Assembly: GCA_947449765.1 (NCBI GenBank)
Contig: CANFSP010000002.1
Location: 124,001-188,000 of the forward strand
Direction: 5' to 3'
DNA length: 64,000 bases
Origin: Actinomycetota bacterium
GTDB lineage: Bacteria > Actinomycetota > Actinomycetes > Actinomycetales > Microbacteriaceae
Part shown: positions 18,238 to 26,372 of the stretch, one piece after another
Layout: each line of letters begins with the position of its first letter
Numbering within the stretch: position 1 is the stretch's first letter
Made by a program: the position numbers and the translations under genes
Notes under the pieces: generated by a model
Database searches by the model: none
The model's input: the letters and a program-made list of their open reading frames with translations, nothing else
What the model was told of the DNA's origin: nothing

Positions 18238-18282
18238 GGTCAATCCGTTCCGTGAGGGGGTGGCGCCGCAGGGGCGCCGTTT

Positions 18283-18298
18283 TTAAGCACTTGCTTAA
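18283..18298. promoter_or_regulatory. Inverted repeat between amine oxidase and permease, candidate operator
   Basis: TTAAGCACTTGCTTAA has perfect 7-bp arms around CT. It lies in the divergent gap, 45 nt from the oxidase start and 81 nt from the permease start, where a single regulator could control both directions. No regulator gene is adjacent; TetR (28065) and AraC (33331) family proteins are the nearest further candidates. Confidence 0.5.
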
Positions 18299-18379
18299 TA
18301 GGTTAGGAGCTGACATTATTTTTCACAACCCGGAATGTTCCTTTTTATCCACGCGTCTTTGTTCAAAGGAGAACAAACT

Positions 18380-19915
18380 GTGACCACAGCATCACCGCAA
18401 CTCGGGGGTAGCCGAAAGCTCGGCGTCCTCTCGGTTGCCTTTCTCGTCGTAGCGGCATCCGCCCCCCTCACCGTCGTTGCCGGTGGGGTTACCACCGCGC
18501 TCGCCGTGACTGGCTCCACGGCAATTCCATTCGGCTACATCGTTCTGACCGTGGCCCTCCTGCTGTTCGCCGTGGGTTACGCCGCGATGAGTCGCTTTGT
18601 CACCAACGCGGGCGCGTTTTACGCCTATATTTCTCAGGGCCTCAGCCGCGCACTTGGCGTGGGTTCGTCGATCATTGCCCTCGTGGCGTACAACATGATG
18701 CAGATTGGTGTCGCGGCACTTCTCGGCTTCCAGGTCTCGACTGAACTTAAGGCCCGCTGGGCCATTGACACGCCGTGGTACCTCTGGGTATTCGTCGCGA
18801 TTGTCATCGTCGGCATCCTCGGTGTCAACCGCATCGACTTCTCGGCGAAGGTGCTCGGCATCCTGGTCGCCCTCGAGTTCGTCGTCGTCATCATCTTTGA
18901 CGTCACCGGATTCATGGCCGCTCCAGACGGAATTCCGACCTCGCCCATCACCGGCACAACATTCTGGGGAGCCGCAACGGGAGCAATCCTGGCATTCGGT
19001 ATCGCTGCCTTCATGGGTTTTGAGTCGGGCGCCCTCTACGGTGAGGAGTCGAAGAACCCCAAGACCACGATTGCTCGCGCGACGTACCTTTCGGTCGTCG
19101 TCATCGGTGTGTTCTATGCCATTTCGTCGTGGGCAATGATTGCTGCCGGTGGACCGACCGTGAACGAGGATGCGGTTGCTGGTCCGCCCTACTTCTTCGG
19201 ACTCCTCGGCGCGCAGGCAGGCACAATCATTGCGGACATCGCTTCCCTTCTGTTCATCACGAGCCTCTTCGCATCGCTGGTGAGCTTCCACAACGCTGTG
19301 GCTCGGTACAACTTCTCTCTCGGACGTGAGGGAATCCTTCCCCGCGGGCTCGCTCGCGTGACGCGCTCGGGTGCCCCGTGGTCAGGCTCGCTGGTTCAAA
19401 CCATCATCGCTGTGCTGGTGACCGTGGGATTCATCATCGGCGAGGCGACGACCGGTGGCGCTTATGTTGTCCCGGACGGCCTCGGTGAGGGCGTTTCACT
19501 CAATGTCTTCCCGCTCGTCGTGGAGTTCAACTGGCTGACCAATAGTGGCGCGATGGGACTCGTTCTACTCATGGCGCTCGTGTCGGTTGCCGTTCTCGGC
19601 TTCTTCGCGCGGGATCGTCGCGGCGTCAATGTCTGGTCGCGCATCATCGCTCCGGTCATCGCGGCCATCGCACTCTTCGGTGTGTTCGCGCTCATTGTCG
19701 CCAACTTCAACGTGCTCTTGACCAGTGACCCGACCGCGGAGGTGTCGGCAACGACGTTTATCCTGCCGATTATCGTCGTTGTGCCGGGAATCATTGGACT
19801 GATTTACGGCTTGATCCTTCGGTCACGCAACCCGAAGGTTTACGCGCAAATCGGTCACGGCATCGCCACTGACCACACAGCTGGTGGCCTTGGCGAAAGC
19901 CCGCGCGGAATCTAA
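18380..19915 (+). CDS. APC-family amino acid / amine permease
   Basis: Integral membrane transporter of 511 residues with about twelve hydrophobic segments and the APC-type N-terminal pattern (LTVVAGGVTTALAVTG...IPFGYIVLTVALLLFAVGY) and GFESGALYGEE near residue 215. It should bring an amine or amino acid into the cell by cation-coupled exchange or symport. GTG 18380 follows AAAGGAGAA at ideal spacing, so the frame upstream to 18335 is leader. It is divergent from the amine oxidase, making it the likely uptake system for that enzyme's amine or its precursor. A strong terminator follows at 19935. Confidence 0.85.
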   Translation: MTTASPQLGGSRKLGVLSVAFLVVAASAPLTVVAGGVTTALAVTGSTAIPFGYIVLTVALLLFAVGYAAMSRFVTNAGAFYAYISQGLSRALGVGSSIIALVAYNMMQIGVAALLGFQVSTELKARWAIDTPWYLWVFVAIVIVGILGVNRIDFSAKVLGILVALEFVVVIIFDVTGFMAAPDGIPTSPITGTTFWGAATGAILAFGIAAFMGFESGALYGEESKNPKTTIARATYLSVVVIGVFYAISSWAMIAAGGPTVNEDAVAGPPYFFGLLGAQAGTIIADIASLLFITSLFASLVSFHNAVARYNFSLGREGILPRGLARVTRSGAPWSGSLVQTIIAVLVTVGFIIGEATTGGAYVVPDGLGEGVSLNVFPLVVEFNWLTNSGAMGLVLLMALVSVAVLGFFARDRRGVNVWSRIIAPVIAAIALFGVFALIVANFNVLLTSDPTAEVSATTFILPIIVVVPGIIGLIYGLILRSRNPKVYAQIGHGIATDHTAGGLGESPRGI

Positions 19916-19934
19916 CGCGCATCGCCCCGTCGAT

Positions 19935-19970
19935 CAGTGCCCCCGAGGAATCGGGGGCACTGTCATTATT
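19935..19970 (+). terminator. Intrinsic terminator after the permease
   Basis: CAGTGCCCCCGA (19935-19946) and TCGGGGGCACTG (19951-19962) form a perfect 12-bp stem with loop GGAA, followed by the T-rich TCATTATT. It lies 20 nt after the permease stop and ends only about 6-14 nt before the next start codon. Confidence 0.85.
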
Positions 19971-19975
19971 GAGTC

Positions 19976-20740
19976 ATGAATCTCAAACTGGGTGGCCGAC
20001 GAACCATCATCACCGGAGGCAGCTCGGGCATCGGCCGCGCCTCCGCGCTGGCGTTTGCTGCTGAGGGTGCCCATGTGGCAATCATCGGTCGCGACCAGGC
20101 GAGCCTCGATGAGACGGTGGCTTTGGCCCAGCAGGCTGGCGTGAGCATCCACTCGGCCCTTGCTGACATCACCGACGAGGATGCCTTCGGCCTCGCGCTC
20201 GAGACGCTCGTTGAACAACTCGGCGGGCTTGATTCTCTCGTGCACTGCGCCGCCGTTTCGGGACCGGTTGGGCGACCCCTCACGGAGGTGGGCATCGATG
20301 AGATTCGACGCACAATTGACATCAATCTCGTCGGCGCTTTTATCGTGGCCAAAGCGGGTTTGCCCCACCTGACCGCTGGTCGGGATGCCACCTTTGTGAT
20401 GATCGGGAGCGACTCCGCATTCGTTGCATCGCCCGACATGGTGGTTTACAACTCGACGAAGGCGGCGATTGTCCATATGGCGCGTTCGCTGGCGGTCGAG
20501 TGGGAGTCGCTCGGCATCCGCGTGAACACGGTCAGCCCATCCATTGTGGACACACCCATGTCACGCGCAGATCTGGGCCTCGAGGAGGAAGGCTTCATCA
20601 ACGCCAATTACCCGGTGCTGAGTGCGGATGACGTGGCGCGTTCGATCCTGTACCTCTCGTCGACGGCGTCCCGCGGGGTCAACGGCCACTCATTGACCAT
20701 GGACTTTGGCTACAGCGCGAAGTCGTCCTTTCCTGCCTAG
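19976..20740 (+). CDS. Short-chain dehydrogenase/reductase
   Basis: Classical SDR of 254 residues: cofactor motif TGGSSGIG near residues 13-20, structural HCAAVSG, catalytic Tyr158 and Lys162 in YNSTK, and a C-terminal substrate loop. It should interconvert an alcohol and a ketone with NAD(P)(H). There is no Shine-Dalgarno before ATG 19976, and CATTAT at 19964-19969 sits where a -10 box of a leaderless transcript would be. The esterase-BVMO fusion follows 163 nt downstream, so oxidation of a secondary or cyclic alcohol to the ketone used by the fusion is an attractive but unproven role. Confidence 0.85.
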   Translation: MNLKLGGRRTIITGGSSGIGRASALAFAAEGAHVAIIGRDQASLDETVALAQQAGVSIHSALADITDEDAFGLALETLVEQLGGLDSLVHCAAVSGPVGRPLTEVGIDEIRRTIDINLVGAFIVAKAGLPHLTAGRDATFVMIGSDSAFVASPDMVVYNSTKAAIVHMARSLAVEWESLGIRVNTVSPSIVDTPMSRADLGLEEEGFINANYPVLSADDVARSILYLSSTASRGVNGHSLTMDFGYSAKSSFPA

Positions 20741-20801
20741 GGCGTTCCTGCCAAGGACGTTTCCTGTCTGCTGATTCCGAGGTGAACAAGGGTTCTTCCA
20801 A

Positions 20802-20838
20802 CATTTAATTGTGCATATGTTTTCTAAATGGTTATTAT
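20802..20838 (+). promoter_or_regulatory. Candidate promoter and operator of the esterase-BVMO operon
   Basis: TTGTGC (20809-20814) and TATTAT (20833-20838) are 18 nt apart, 65 nt before the fusion gene. CATTTA (20802-20807) and TAAATG (20825-20830) form an inverted repeat over the spacer. The segment beginning ATGTTTT resembles one in front of the hydroxyacyl-CoA dehydrogenase at 27135, suggesting shared control, possibly by the GntR protein. Confidence 0.45.
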
Positions 20839-20903
20839 GAATTCTCAAGGCGTGTTTCATCACGAAGAAGTGGTGGGCCTCAGAAGTCGGAAGGCTGTAG
20901 CGA

Positions 20904-23621
20904 ATGTCTGCACCAGAGCTTGAAATGTTGATGGGGATGCTGCGCAGTGGCGCAATCAATTTCGCTGCCCCACCTGCAGAAATCCGTCCCGTGTTTGAGG
21001 GAATGATGACCTCCCTGCCGTGGGACTTTTCCATCGTCACAAAAGAACGCACCGTCGGGGGAGTTCCGGGAATCTGGATGGATTCCGAATCGGACGAAGT
21101 CGTTCTGTATGTTCACGGCGGTGGCTACACCATCGGCTCCACCAAGGCCTACCGCGGACTTGCGACTGCCATCGCAAAGGCTGCCGGATCGTCTCTGTTT
21201 AGCGTCGAATACCGACTCGCTCCGGAGCACCCGTACCCGGCTGCTCTCGATGACGCAACGGCTGCGTACATGGGTCTGCTTGAACTCGGCTACACCCCTG
21301 ACAAGATCAAGATGGTTGGCGACTCGGCCGGTGGTGGTCTCACCATGGCGACCCTCATTACCCTCCGCGAACGTGGCGTAGCTCTCCCCTCTTCTGTGGT
21401 ACTCCTCTCGCCCTGGGTCGACATGACCTTTAGTGGAGAAACCATGGTGACTAAGGCTGATGCTGACCCGAACCTGAAGGCATCCGAAATGGCCCTTGCT
21501 GTTGAGGCCTACCTCGCTCACGGCCAAGAACCCACTATGCCTGAGGCGTCGCCGCTGTTCGCTGAGTTGCACGGTCTGCCTCGCATCCTCATCGAGACTG
21601 GTGAGGCCGAAATTCTGCTTTCCGACTCGACACGTCTCGTTACCAAACTGGCTGAGTCCGGGGTGGATGCACGCCTGCATGTGTGGCCAGGAATGCCTCA
21701 CGTGTGGAGTCTCTTCGCGCCTATCCTCAGTGAAGGACGCGACGTCATCGCCGAAATCGGTGAGTTCCTCGGTGGTGCCCGAGCTGCAGCTCCCACGATC
21801 GAGGAAAACGTCGAGCTGCCTGACTTCAGTGAGCTCGACGTGGATGGCCTACGGGCTAAAGCGCTCGAAGAGCGTGACAAGCGCGTGCGCACAGACGGGC
21901 TCGCCCAGTATTCACGCATGGCGAATCAGCACGATGACCCCTTCACGCCGTTCACGGAGCGTGCACCCGTTCTCGACCACGTCGAATTCACCTTCATCGG
22001 TGGGGGATTCTCGGGTCTTCTCGCCGGTGCCCGCGCCAAGGAGGCCGGGCTCACGTCGGTGCGCCTGATCGATAGCGCTGGTGACTTCGGGGGCGTCTGG
22101 TACTGGAACCGCTATCCCGGAGCGATGTGTGACACCGCGTCCATGGTCTACTTGCCCCTATTGGAAGAGACCGGTTACATGCCCACTGAAAAGTATGCAC
22201 ACGGTCCGGAGATTTTCGAGCACGCCCGGCGCATCGCTCGGCACTACGACCTGTACACCAATGCATTGCTGCAGACTACGGTCGAAAGTGCGGAGTGGGA
22301 TGACGAAAAGTCGCTCTGGACGGTGACGACCAACCGCGGTGACGCATTCACGACGAAGTACCTAGGCATGGCTGTGGGACCTCTCGCCATTCCGAAGTTC
22401 CCCGCAATTCCCGGTGCCGATTCGTTCCAAGGTCACAGCTTCCACACCAGCCGATGGGACTTCAACTACACCGGCGGCTCACACACGGAGCCCATGGACA
22501 AGCTTGCCGGAAAGCGGATTGCTGTCATTGGTACCGGTGCAACATCCGTTCAGTTAGTTCCCGAGCTCGCAAAGGCTGGCGCTGAAGTTTTCGTGATTCA
22601 ACGCACACCAACGGGTGTCGACGCCCGTAATAACGAGCCCATCGATCCCGAGTGGTTCGCATCCATAGCGACACCGGGTTGGCAGGAGCGCTGGTACCAC
22701 AGCTTTGCGACGTGCCACCTTCCCCCGATGACTCCCGATTTCACCGTCGAGATGGACGACCTGGTCAAGGATGGCTGGACCGACATGGGACTCGAGTGGC
22801 GTAAGGCTATGGCTACGATTCCCAAAGCAGAGTTCGGTCCGGTGGCTGTGATCAGCACCTTGGGTGTCGCGAATTACGCGCACATGGTTGAAACTCGCGC
22901 CCGGGTAGATGAAATTGTCACGGATAAAGCGACTGCTGAGAAGCTCAAGCCCTGGTACAAGCTCTTCTGCAAGCGCCCCGGTTTCCACGACGAGTACCTC
23001 CAGTCGTTCAACAAGCCGAACGTGCACTTGTTGGATACCGATGGCAAGGGTGTTGAGCGCATCACCCCCACCGGTGTCGTGATCAACGGTGTTGAAACCG
23101 AGGTCGACGCCATTATCTACGCGTCGGGCTTCGAAGCTTTCACGCGTCTTGACACTCGCTTCGGCTACAAGGTGACCGGACGCAACGGTCTCGACATCAC
23201 GACTGCGTGGTCTCAGGGCATGCGAACCCTGCATGGCATGTTCACACACGGGTTCCCCAACATGTTTATGGTTCAGCCTGAGCAGGGTGCCATGTTTGCT
23301 GCGTGCATCACCATGGACTCCGCAAACAACTGCCTCAAGCTCGGTGCGGTCATTGCCGAAGCGGAAAAGCGAGGTTCGCGAGAGGTAGAGGTTTACGCCG
23401 AAGCCCAAGAAAAATGGATGAACCTTCTCGCAATGAACCCTGGTGGCGGCATCCTCTTTGATGCGGAGTGCACCCCCGGTTACTACAACAAGGAGGGAAG
23501 CGAACCCACGCTTGAGGAGATGCTCAACGTGACCGGTTATCCGTTCGGTTCGGTCGCATTCTTTGCGGCTGATCGTGCATGGCGCGAGTCGGGTGAGTTC
23601 GAAGGCCTAGCCTTCGCCTAA
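20904..23621 (+). CDS. Natural fusion: HSL-type esterase + Baeyer-Villiger monooxygenase
   Basis: Single frame of 905 residues. Residues about 1-295 are an alpha/beta hydrolase of the hormone-sensitive-lipase group: oxyanion HGGG at 71-74, nucleophile Ser141 in GDSAGGG, probable acid Glu236 and His266 in GMPHVW. A linker of about 50 residues follows. Residues about 345-905 are a type I BVMO: GGGFSG FAD fold at 366-371, GGVWYWNRYPG, the intact fingerprint FQGHSFHTSRWD at 508-519 with His514, and GTGATS at 543-548. The wording of the BVMO part recalls the large-ring (cyclopentadecanone-type) group. The two activities are consecutive: ketone to ester or lactone, then hydrolysis to alcohol plus acid. 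ATG 20904 starts the esterase at normal length. No stop or frameshift separates the domains. Downstream CoA ligase and acyl-CoA dehydrogenase genes would handle the acid. Confidence 0.9.
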   Translation: MSAPELEMLMGMLRSGAINFAAPPAEIRPVFEGMMTSLPWDFSIVTKERTVGGVPGIWMDSESDEVVLYVHGGGYTIGSTKAYRGLATAIAKAAGSSLFSVEYRLAPEHPYPAALDDATAAYMGLLELGYTPDKIKMVGDSAGGGLTMATLITLRERGVALPSSVVLLSPWVDMTFSGETMVTKADADPNLKASEMALAVEAYLAHGQEPTMPEASPLFAELHGLPRILIETGEAEILLSDSTRLVTKLAESGVDARLHVWPGMPHVWSLFAPILSEGRDVIAEIGEFLGGARAAAPTIEENVELPDFSELDVDGLRAKALEERDKRVRTDGLAQYSRMANQHDDPFTPFTERAPVLDHVEFTFIGGGFSGLLAGARAKEAGLTSVRLIDSAGDFGGVWYWNRYPGAMCDTASMVYLPLLEETGYMPTEKYAHGPEIFEHARRIARHYDLYTNALLQTTVESAEWDDEKSLWTVTTNRGDAFTTKYLGMAVGPLAIPKFPAIPGADSFQGHSFHTSRWDFNYTGGSHTEPMDKLAGKRIAVIGTGATSVQLVPELAKAGAEVFVIQRTPTGVDARNNEPIDPEWFASIATPGWQERWYHSFATCHLPPMTPDFTVEMDDLVKDGWTDMGLEWRKAMATIPKAEFGPVAVISTLGVANYAHMVETRARVDEIVTDKATAEKLKPWYKLFCKRPGFHDEYLQSFNKPNVHLLDTDGKGVERITPTGVVINGVETEVDAIIYASGFEAFTRLDTRFGYKVTGRNGLDITTAWSQGMRTLHGMFTHGFPNMFMVQPEQGAMFAACITMDSANNCLKLGAVIAEAEKRGSREVEVYAEAQEKWMNLLAMNPGGGILFDAECTPGYYNKEGSEPTLEEMLNVTGYPFGSVAFFAADRAWRESGEFEGLAFA

Positions 23622-23641
23622 ACGGTGATGGTGTCGCGTTC

Positions 23642-25165
23642 GTGAAGAGTTCACCAGTGTCTACCCAGCAAAATGTGGGTTTGGGATCGTGGCCCGCTCG
23701 AAGGGCTCGCCATATCCCGAACAAGGTCGCTTGGACTTTTCGCGGACGCGACACGTCATATTCCGAGGTGCAACATCGAGTCGAGCGACTTGCAGCCGCT
23801 TTGAGTTCCCTCGGAGTTGTGGCCGGTGATCGCGTGGGATTCGTCGGTGCAAACCATCCGGCACTTCTCGAGGTGCTGTTTGCCTCGGGTCGAGTGGGTG
23901 CAATCGCTGTCCTCATCAATCCTCGATTGGCAGAGCACGAACTCCGCTATATTCTGGCTGATTCGGGAACGCGAGTCCTGTTTCGGGGTCCGGCATCTCT
24001 CGAGGCAGAGCACCTCGTCCACGAAGAAGAGCTTCCCCTGCTCGAGCACGTTTTCGATGTTGAAACCGAATATGAAACCCTGCTGCTCGATGACGGGTTC
24101 GCTCCAGATGTCCCGGCCGGTTGGGATGCCCCTTGCCTCATCATGTACACGTCAGGTACGACGGGGAATCCTAAAGGTGCGGTTCTCACGCACGGGAACA
24201 TTTTCTTCAACGATGTGAACGCCCTGCTCGAAGCCGACATTCGCCCTGACGACATCGCGCTCGCGGCTGCACCCATGTTTCACATCGCAATGCTCAATGG
24301 AATCGTCTTGCCGGTCTTTCTCAAAGGAGGTCGGAGCATCATTCACGAGGCATTCAAACCGGATGAGGTGGTCGCCACGATTGAGGGCGAGAAAGTGACC
24401 AGCCTTTTTGCGGTGCCCGCGATGATGGAGGCCATTTCTCAGAGTCCCGCGTTTGAATCCAGCAACATCACGAGTTTGCGAACGGTCATTGTCGGCGGTG
24501 CACCGGCACCGCTTCCGATGCTTGTTCGCTGGAAGAACAAGGGTGTGGAGGTTCAGCAAGGCTACGGGCTGACAGAGACTTCGCCGGCCGTGCTGAAGTT
24601 GGCGAGTTCCGATGCTGAACGAAAACTCGGCTCGGCTGGCAAAGAGCAAATGTTTGTGGATGTTCGGATCGTTGACACCGAGGGTCAGGACGTGGGTTCC
24701 GGCGGCACCGGTGAGATTTTGACGCGTGGACCCAACGTGTTTCCGGGCTATTGGAACCGGGACGATGCTACTGCTTCCGCGTTTGTGGACGGGTGGTTCA
24801 AGACCGGGGATATCGCGAGCATTGATGATGAGGGATTCATCACCCTGCGCGACCGAGCCAAAGACATGTACATCTCCGGGGGTGAAAACGTGTACCCCGC
24901 CGAGATTGAGAGTGCCCTTCTCGAGATCGACGGCATCCTCGAAGCTGCCGTCATCGGCGTTGCTGATGAGCGGTGGGGGGAAGTCGGCCGCGCGTATGTC
25001 GTCGTCGCTCCTGGCACCGTTCACGATGTGGATTCTGTGAACGCGCAACTCGCCGGTCGCTTGGCGCGGTACAAACTTCCTCGGTCGCTCATTGTGCTCG
25101 ACACCATGCCTCGCAACTCGACTGGAAAGTTGCTCAAGCAGGCACTTCGAGAACGAGAGGTCTAG
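23642..25165 (+). CDS. Acyl-CoA synthetase (AMP-forming)
   Basis: ANL-superfamily ligase of 507 residues. The P-loop-like motif MYTSGTTGNPKG lies near 168-179, QGYGLTETSP is the adenylate-binding motif, GWFKTGD and the hinge DRAKDMYISGGENVYP follow, and a C-terminal PRNSTGKLLK holds the catalytic lysine. It activates a carboxylic acid to its CoA thioester. It follows the esterase-BVMO fusion by 20 nt and abuts the acyl-CoA dehydrogenase start (TAGATG), so all three are probably one transcript. The acid released by the fused esterase is the natural candidate substrate. GTG 23642 is used; GTG 23657 is an alternative and no strong Shine-Dalgarno separates them. Confidence 0.88.
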   Translation: MKSSPVSTQQNVGLGSWPARRARHIPNKVAWTFRGRDTSYSEVQHRVERLAAALSSLGVVAGDRVGFVGANHPALLEVLFASGRVGAIAVLINPRLAEHELRYILADSGTRVLFRGPASLEAEHLVHEEELPLLEHVFDVETEYETLLLDDGFAPDVPAGWDAPCLIMYTSGTTGNPKGAVLTHGNIFFNDVNALLEADIRPDDIALAAAPMFHIAMLNGIVLPVFLKGGRSIIHEAFKPDEVVATIEGEKVTSLFAVPAMMEAISQSPAFESSNITSLRTVIVGGAPAPLPMLVRWKNKGVEVQQGYGLTETSPAVLKLASSDAERKLGSAGKEQMFVDVRIVDTEGQDVGSGGTGEILTRGPNVFPGYWNRDDATASAFVDGWFKTGDIASIDDEGFITLRDRAKDMYISGGENVYPAEIESALLEIDGILEAAVIGVADERWGEVGRAYVVVAPGTVHDVDSVNAQLAGRLARYKLPRSLIVLDTMPRNSTGKLLKQALREREV

Positions 25166-26353
25166 ATGTCCGTTCCGGAGTATGAACCACTTCACGCGGA
25201 CTTTCTCGAGTCGCACGTCTATCTGACCGACGTTGAGCGCGCTTTTTTGGCGACGCAGCGGGCATTTCTGGAATCCGAGGTTGCCCCTGCCGTCAATGAA
25301 CTGTGGGAGTCGGCGGCTTTTCCGCATCACATCGTGAGGCCGCTCGCGGACCTAGGTGTTTTTCGACCCGGTTACGCCGAGACTCGTGAGTTCGAAAACT
25401 CAGCTGTTTTCCGCGGCTTTGCCACGCTTGAGCTTGCGCGTGTCGATGCCTCAATCGGCACCTTTGTTGGTGTGCACAGCGGATTGGCTATGGGATCAAT
25501 CGCGTTGTGCGGATCTGATGCTCAAAAGAGCGAGTGGCTCCCCAAAATGGCCGCCGGGGACGTGATCGGCTGTTTTGCCATGACAGAACCTGAGCACGGT
25601 TCAGATGTGGCCGGTGGCATGGCTACGACCGCACGGCGGGATGGCGACGAGTGGGTTCTCACTGGGGCAAAGCGATGGATTGGTAACGGCACCTGGGCCG
25701 ACATCGCCATCGTCTGGGCTCGCAACGAAGAAGACGGCAATGTGCTGGGCTTTATCGTCCCAACGTCGTCGCCGGGATTCACGGCAACCAAGATTGAGGG
25801 AAAGTACAGCCTGCGTATTGTTCAGAATGCGGACATAAAGCTCGACGGAGTGCGAATACCCGAGGCGCTGAGACTTCAGGAAGCGAATAACTTCGCCGAC
25901 ACCAGCAAGGTGTTGCGATTGACGCGCTTGGATGTTGCCTTTTCGGCCATTGGCAATGCAATCGGGGCCTACGAGAAAGCACTGGACTACGCACAAGACC
26001 GTGTGCAATTCGGTAAGAAGATCGCCTCGTTCCAGTTGGTTCAAGACCTCCTCGTCAAAGCTCAGAGCAACATCGCCTCAGCGCTTGCCTTGTCCATTTC
26101 TGTTGCCCGCATGCGCGATGAGGGCCGTCAAGAGGATAAGCACTCCTCACTGGCGAAGCTCGTCGTTCTCAATCAGATGCGCGAGGCTGTCGCGTGGTGC
26201 CGCGAAATATTGGGTGGCAACGGTGTCGTCATTGACTACGGCGTCATTCGTCACTTTGCCGATGCCGAGGCTCAGTACTCTTTTGAAGGCACTCGTGAGG
26301 TGAACACGCTCATTGTCGGTCGTTCTCTCACCGGGCACCACGCATTCGTCTAA
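25166..26353 (+). CDS. Acyl-CoA dehydrogenase (glutaryl-CoA dehydrogenase-like)
   Basis: FAD enzyme of 395 residues that should introduce an alpha-beta double bond into an acyl-CoA. CFAMTEPEHGSD and WIGNGTWADI are FAD-binding motifs, and YSFEGTREVN places the catalytic Glu at residue 374. The pattern resembles glutaryl-CoA dehydrogenases, but where those have Ser-x-x-Arg in the stretch after ELxRVD, this protein has glycine at the Arg position, so decarboxylation is not expected (inference from memory of the family). ATG 25166 immediately follows the stop of the CoA ligase. It is convergent with the GntR gene, separated by 19 nt. Confidence 0.88.
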   Translation: MSVPEYEPLHADFLESHVYLTDVERAFLATQRAFLESEVAPAVNELWESAAFPHHIVRPLADLGVFRPGYAETREFENSAVFRGFATLELARVDASIGTFVGVHSGLAMGSIALCGSDAQKSEWLPKMAAGDVIGCFAMTEPEHGSDVAGGMATTARRDGDEWVLTGAKRWIGNGTWADIAIVWARNEEDGNVLGFIVPTSSPGFTATKIEGKYSLRIVQNADIKLDGVRIPEALRLQEANNFADTSKVLRLTRLDVAFSAIGNAIGAYEKALDYAQDRVQFGKKIASFQLVQDLLVKAQSNIASALALSISVARMRDEGRQEDKHSSLAKLVVLNQMREAVAWCREILGGNGVVIDYGVIRHFADAEAQYSFEGTREVNTLIVGRSLTGHHAFV

Positions 26354-26372
26354 CTCGCGATTGTGTGCGCCA

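Noticed and set aside
22554-23408. Open frame of 284 codons on the minus strand within the esterase-BVMO fusion
   Set aside because: It is a shadow of a conserved coding frame in a GC-rich genome.
20904-23621. Fusion as an artefact of two genes with a missed stop
   Set aside because: The frame is continuous through a plausible linker, with no start codon and Shine-Dalgarno at the BVMO part; sequencing error remains the only reservation.
24152-25330. Long open frame (392 codons) on the minus strand
   Set aside because: It is antisense to the acyl-CoA synthetase; the synthetase motifs are complete and the antisense product has no recognisable pattern.
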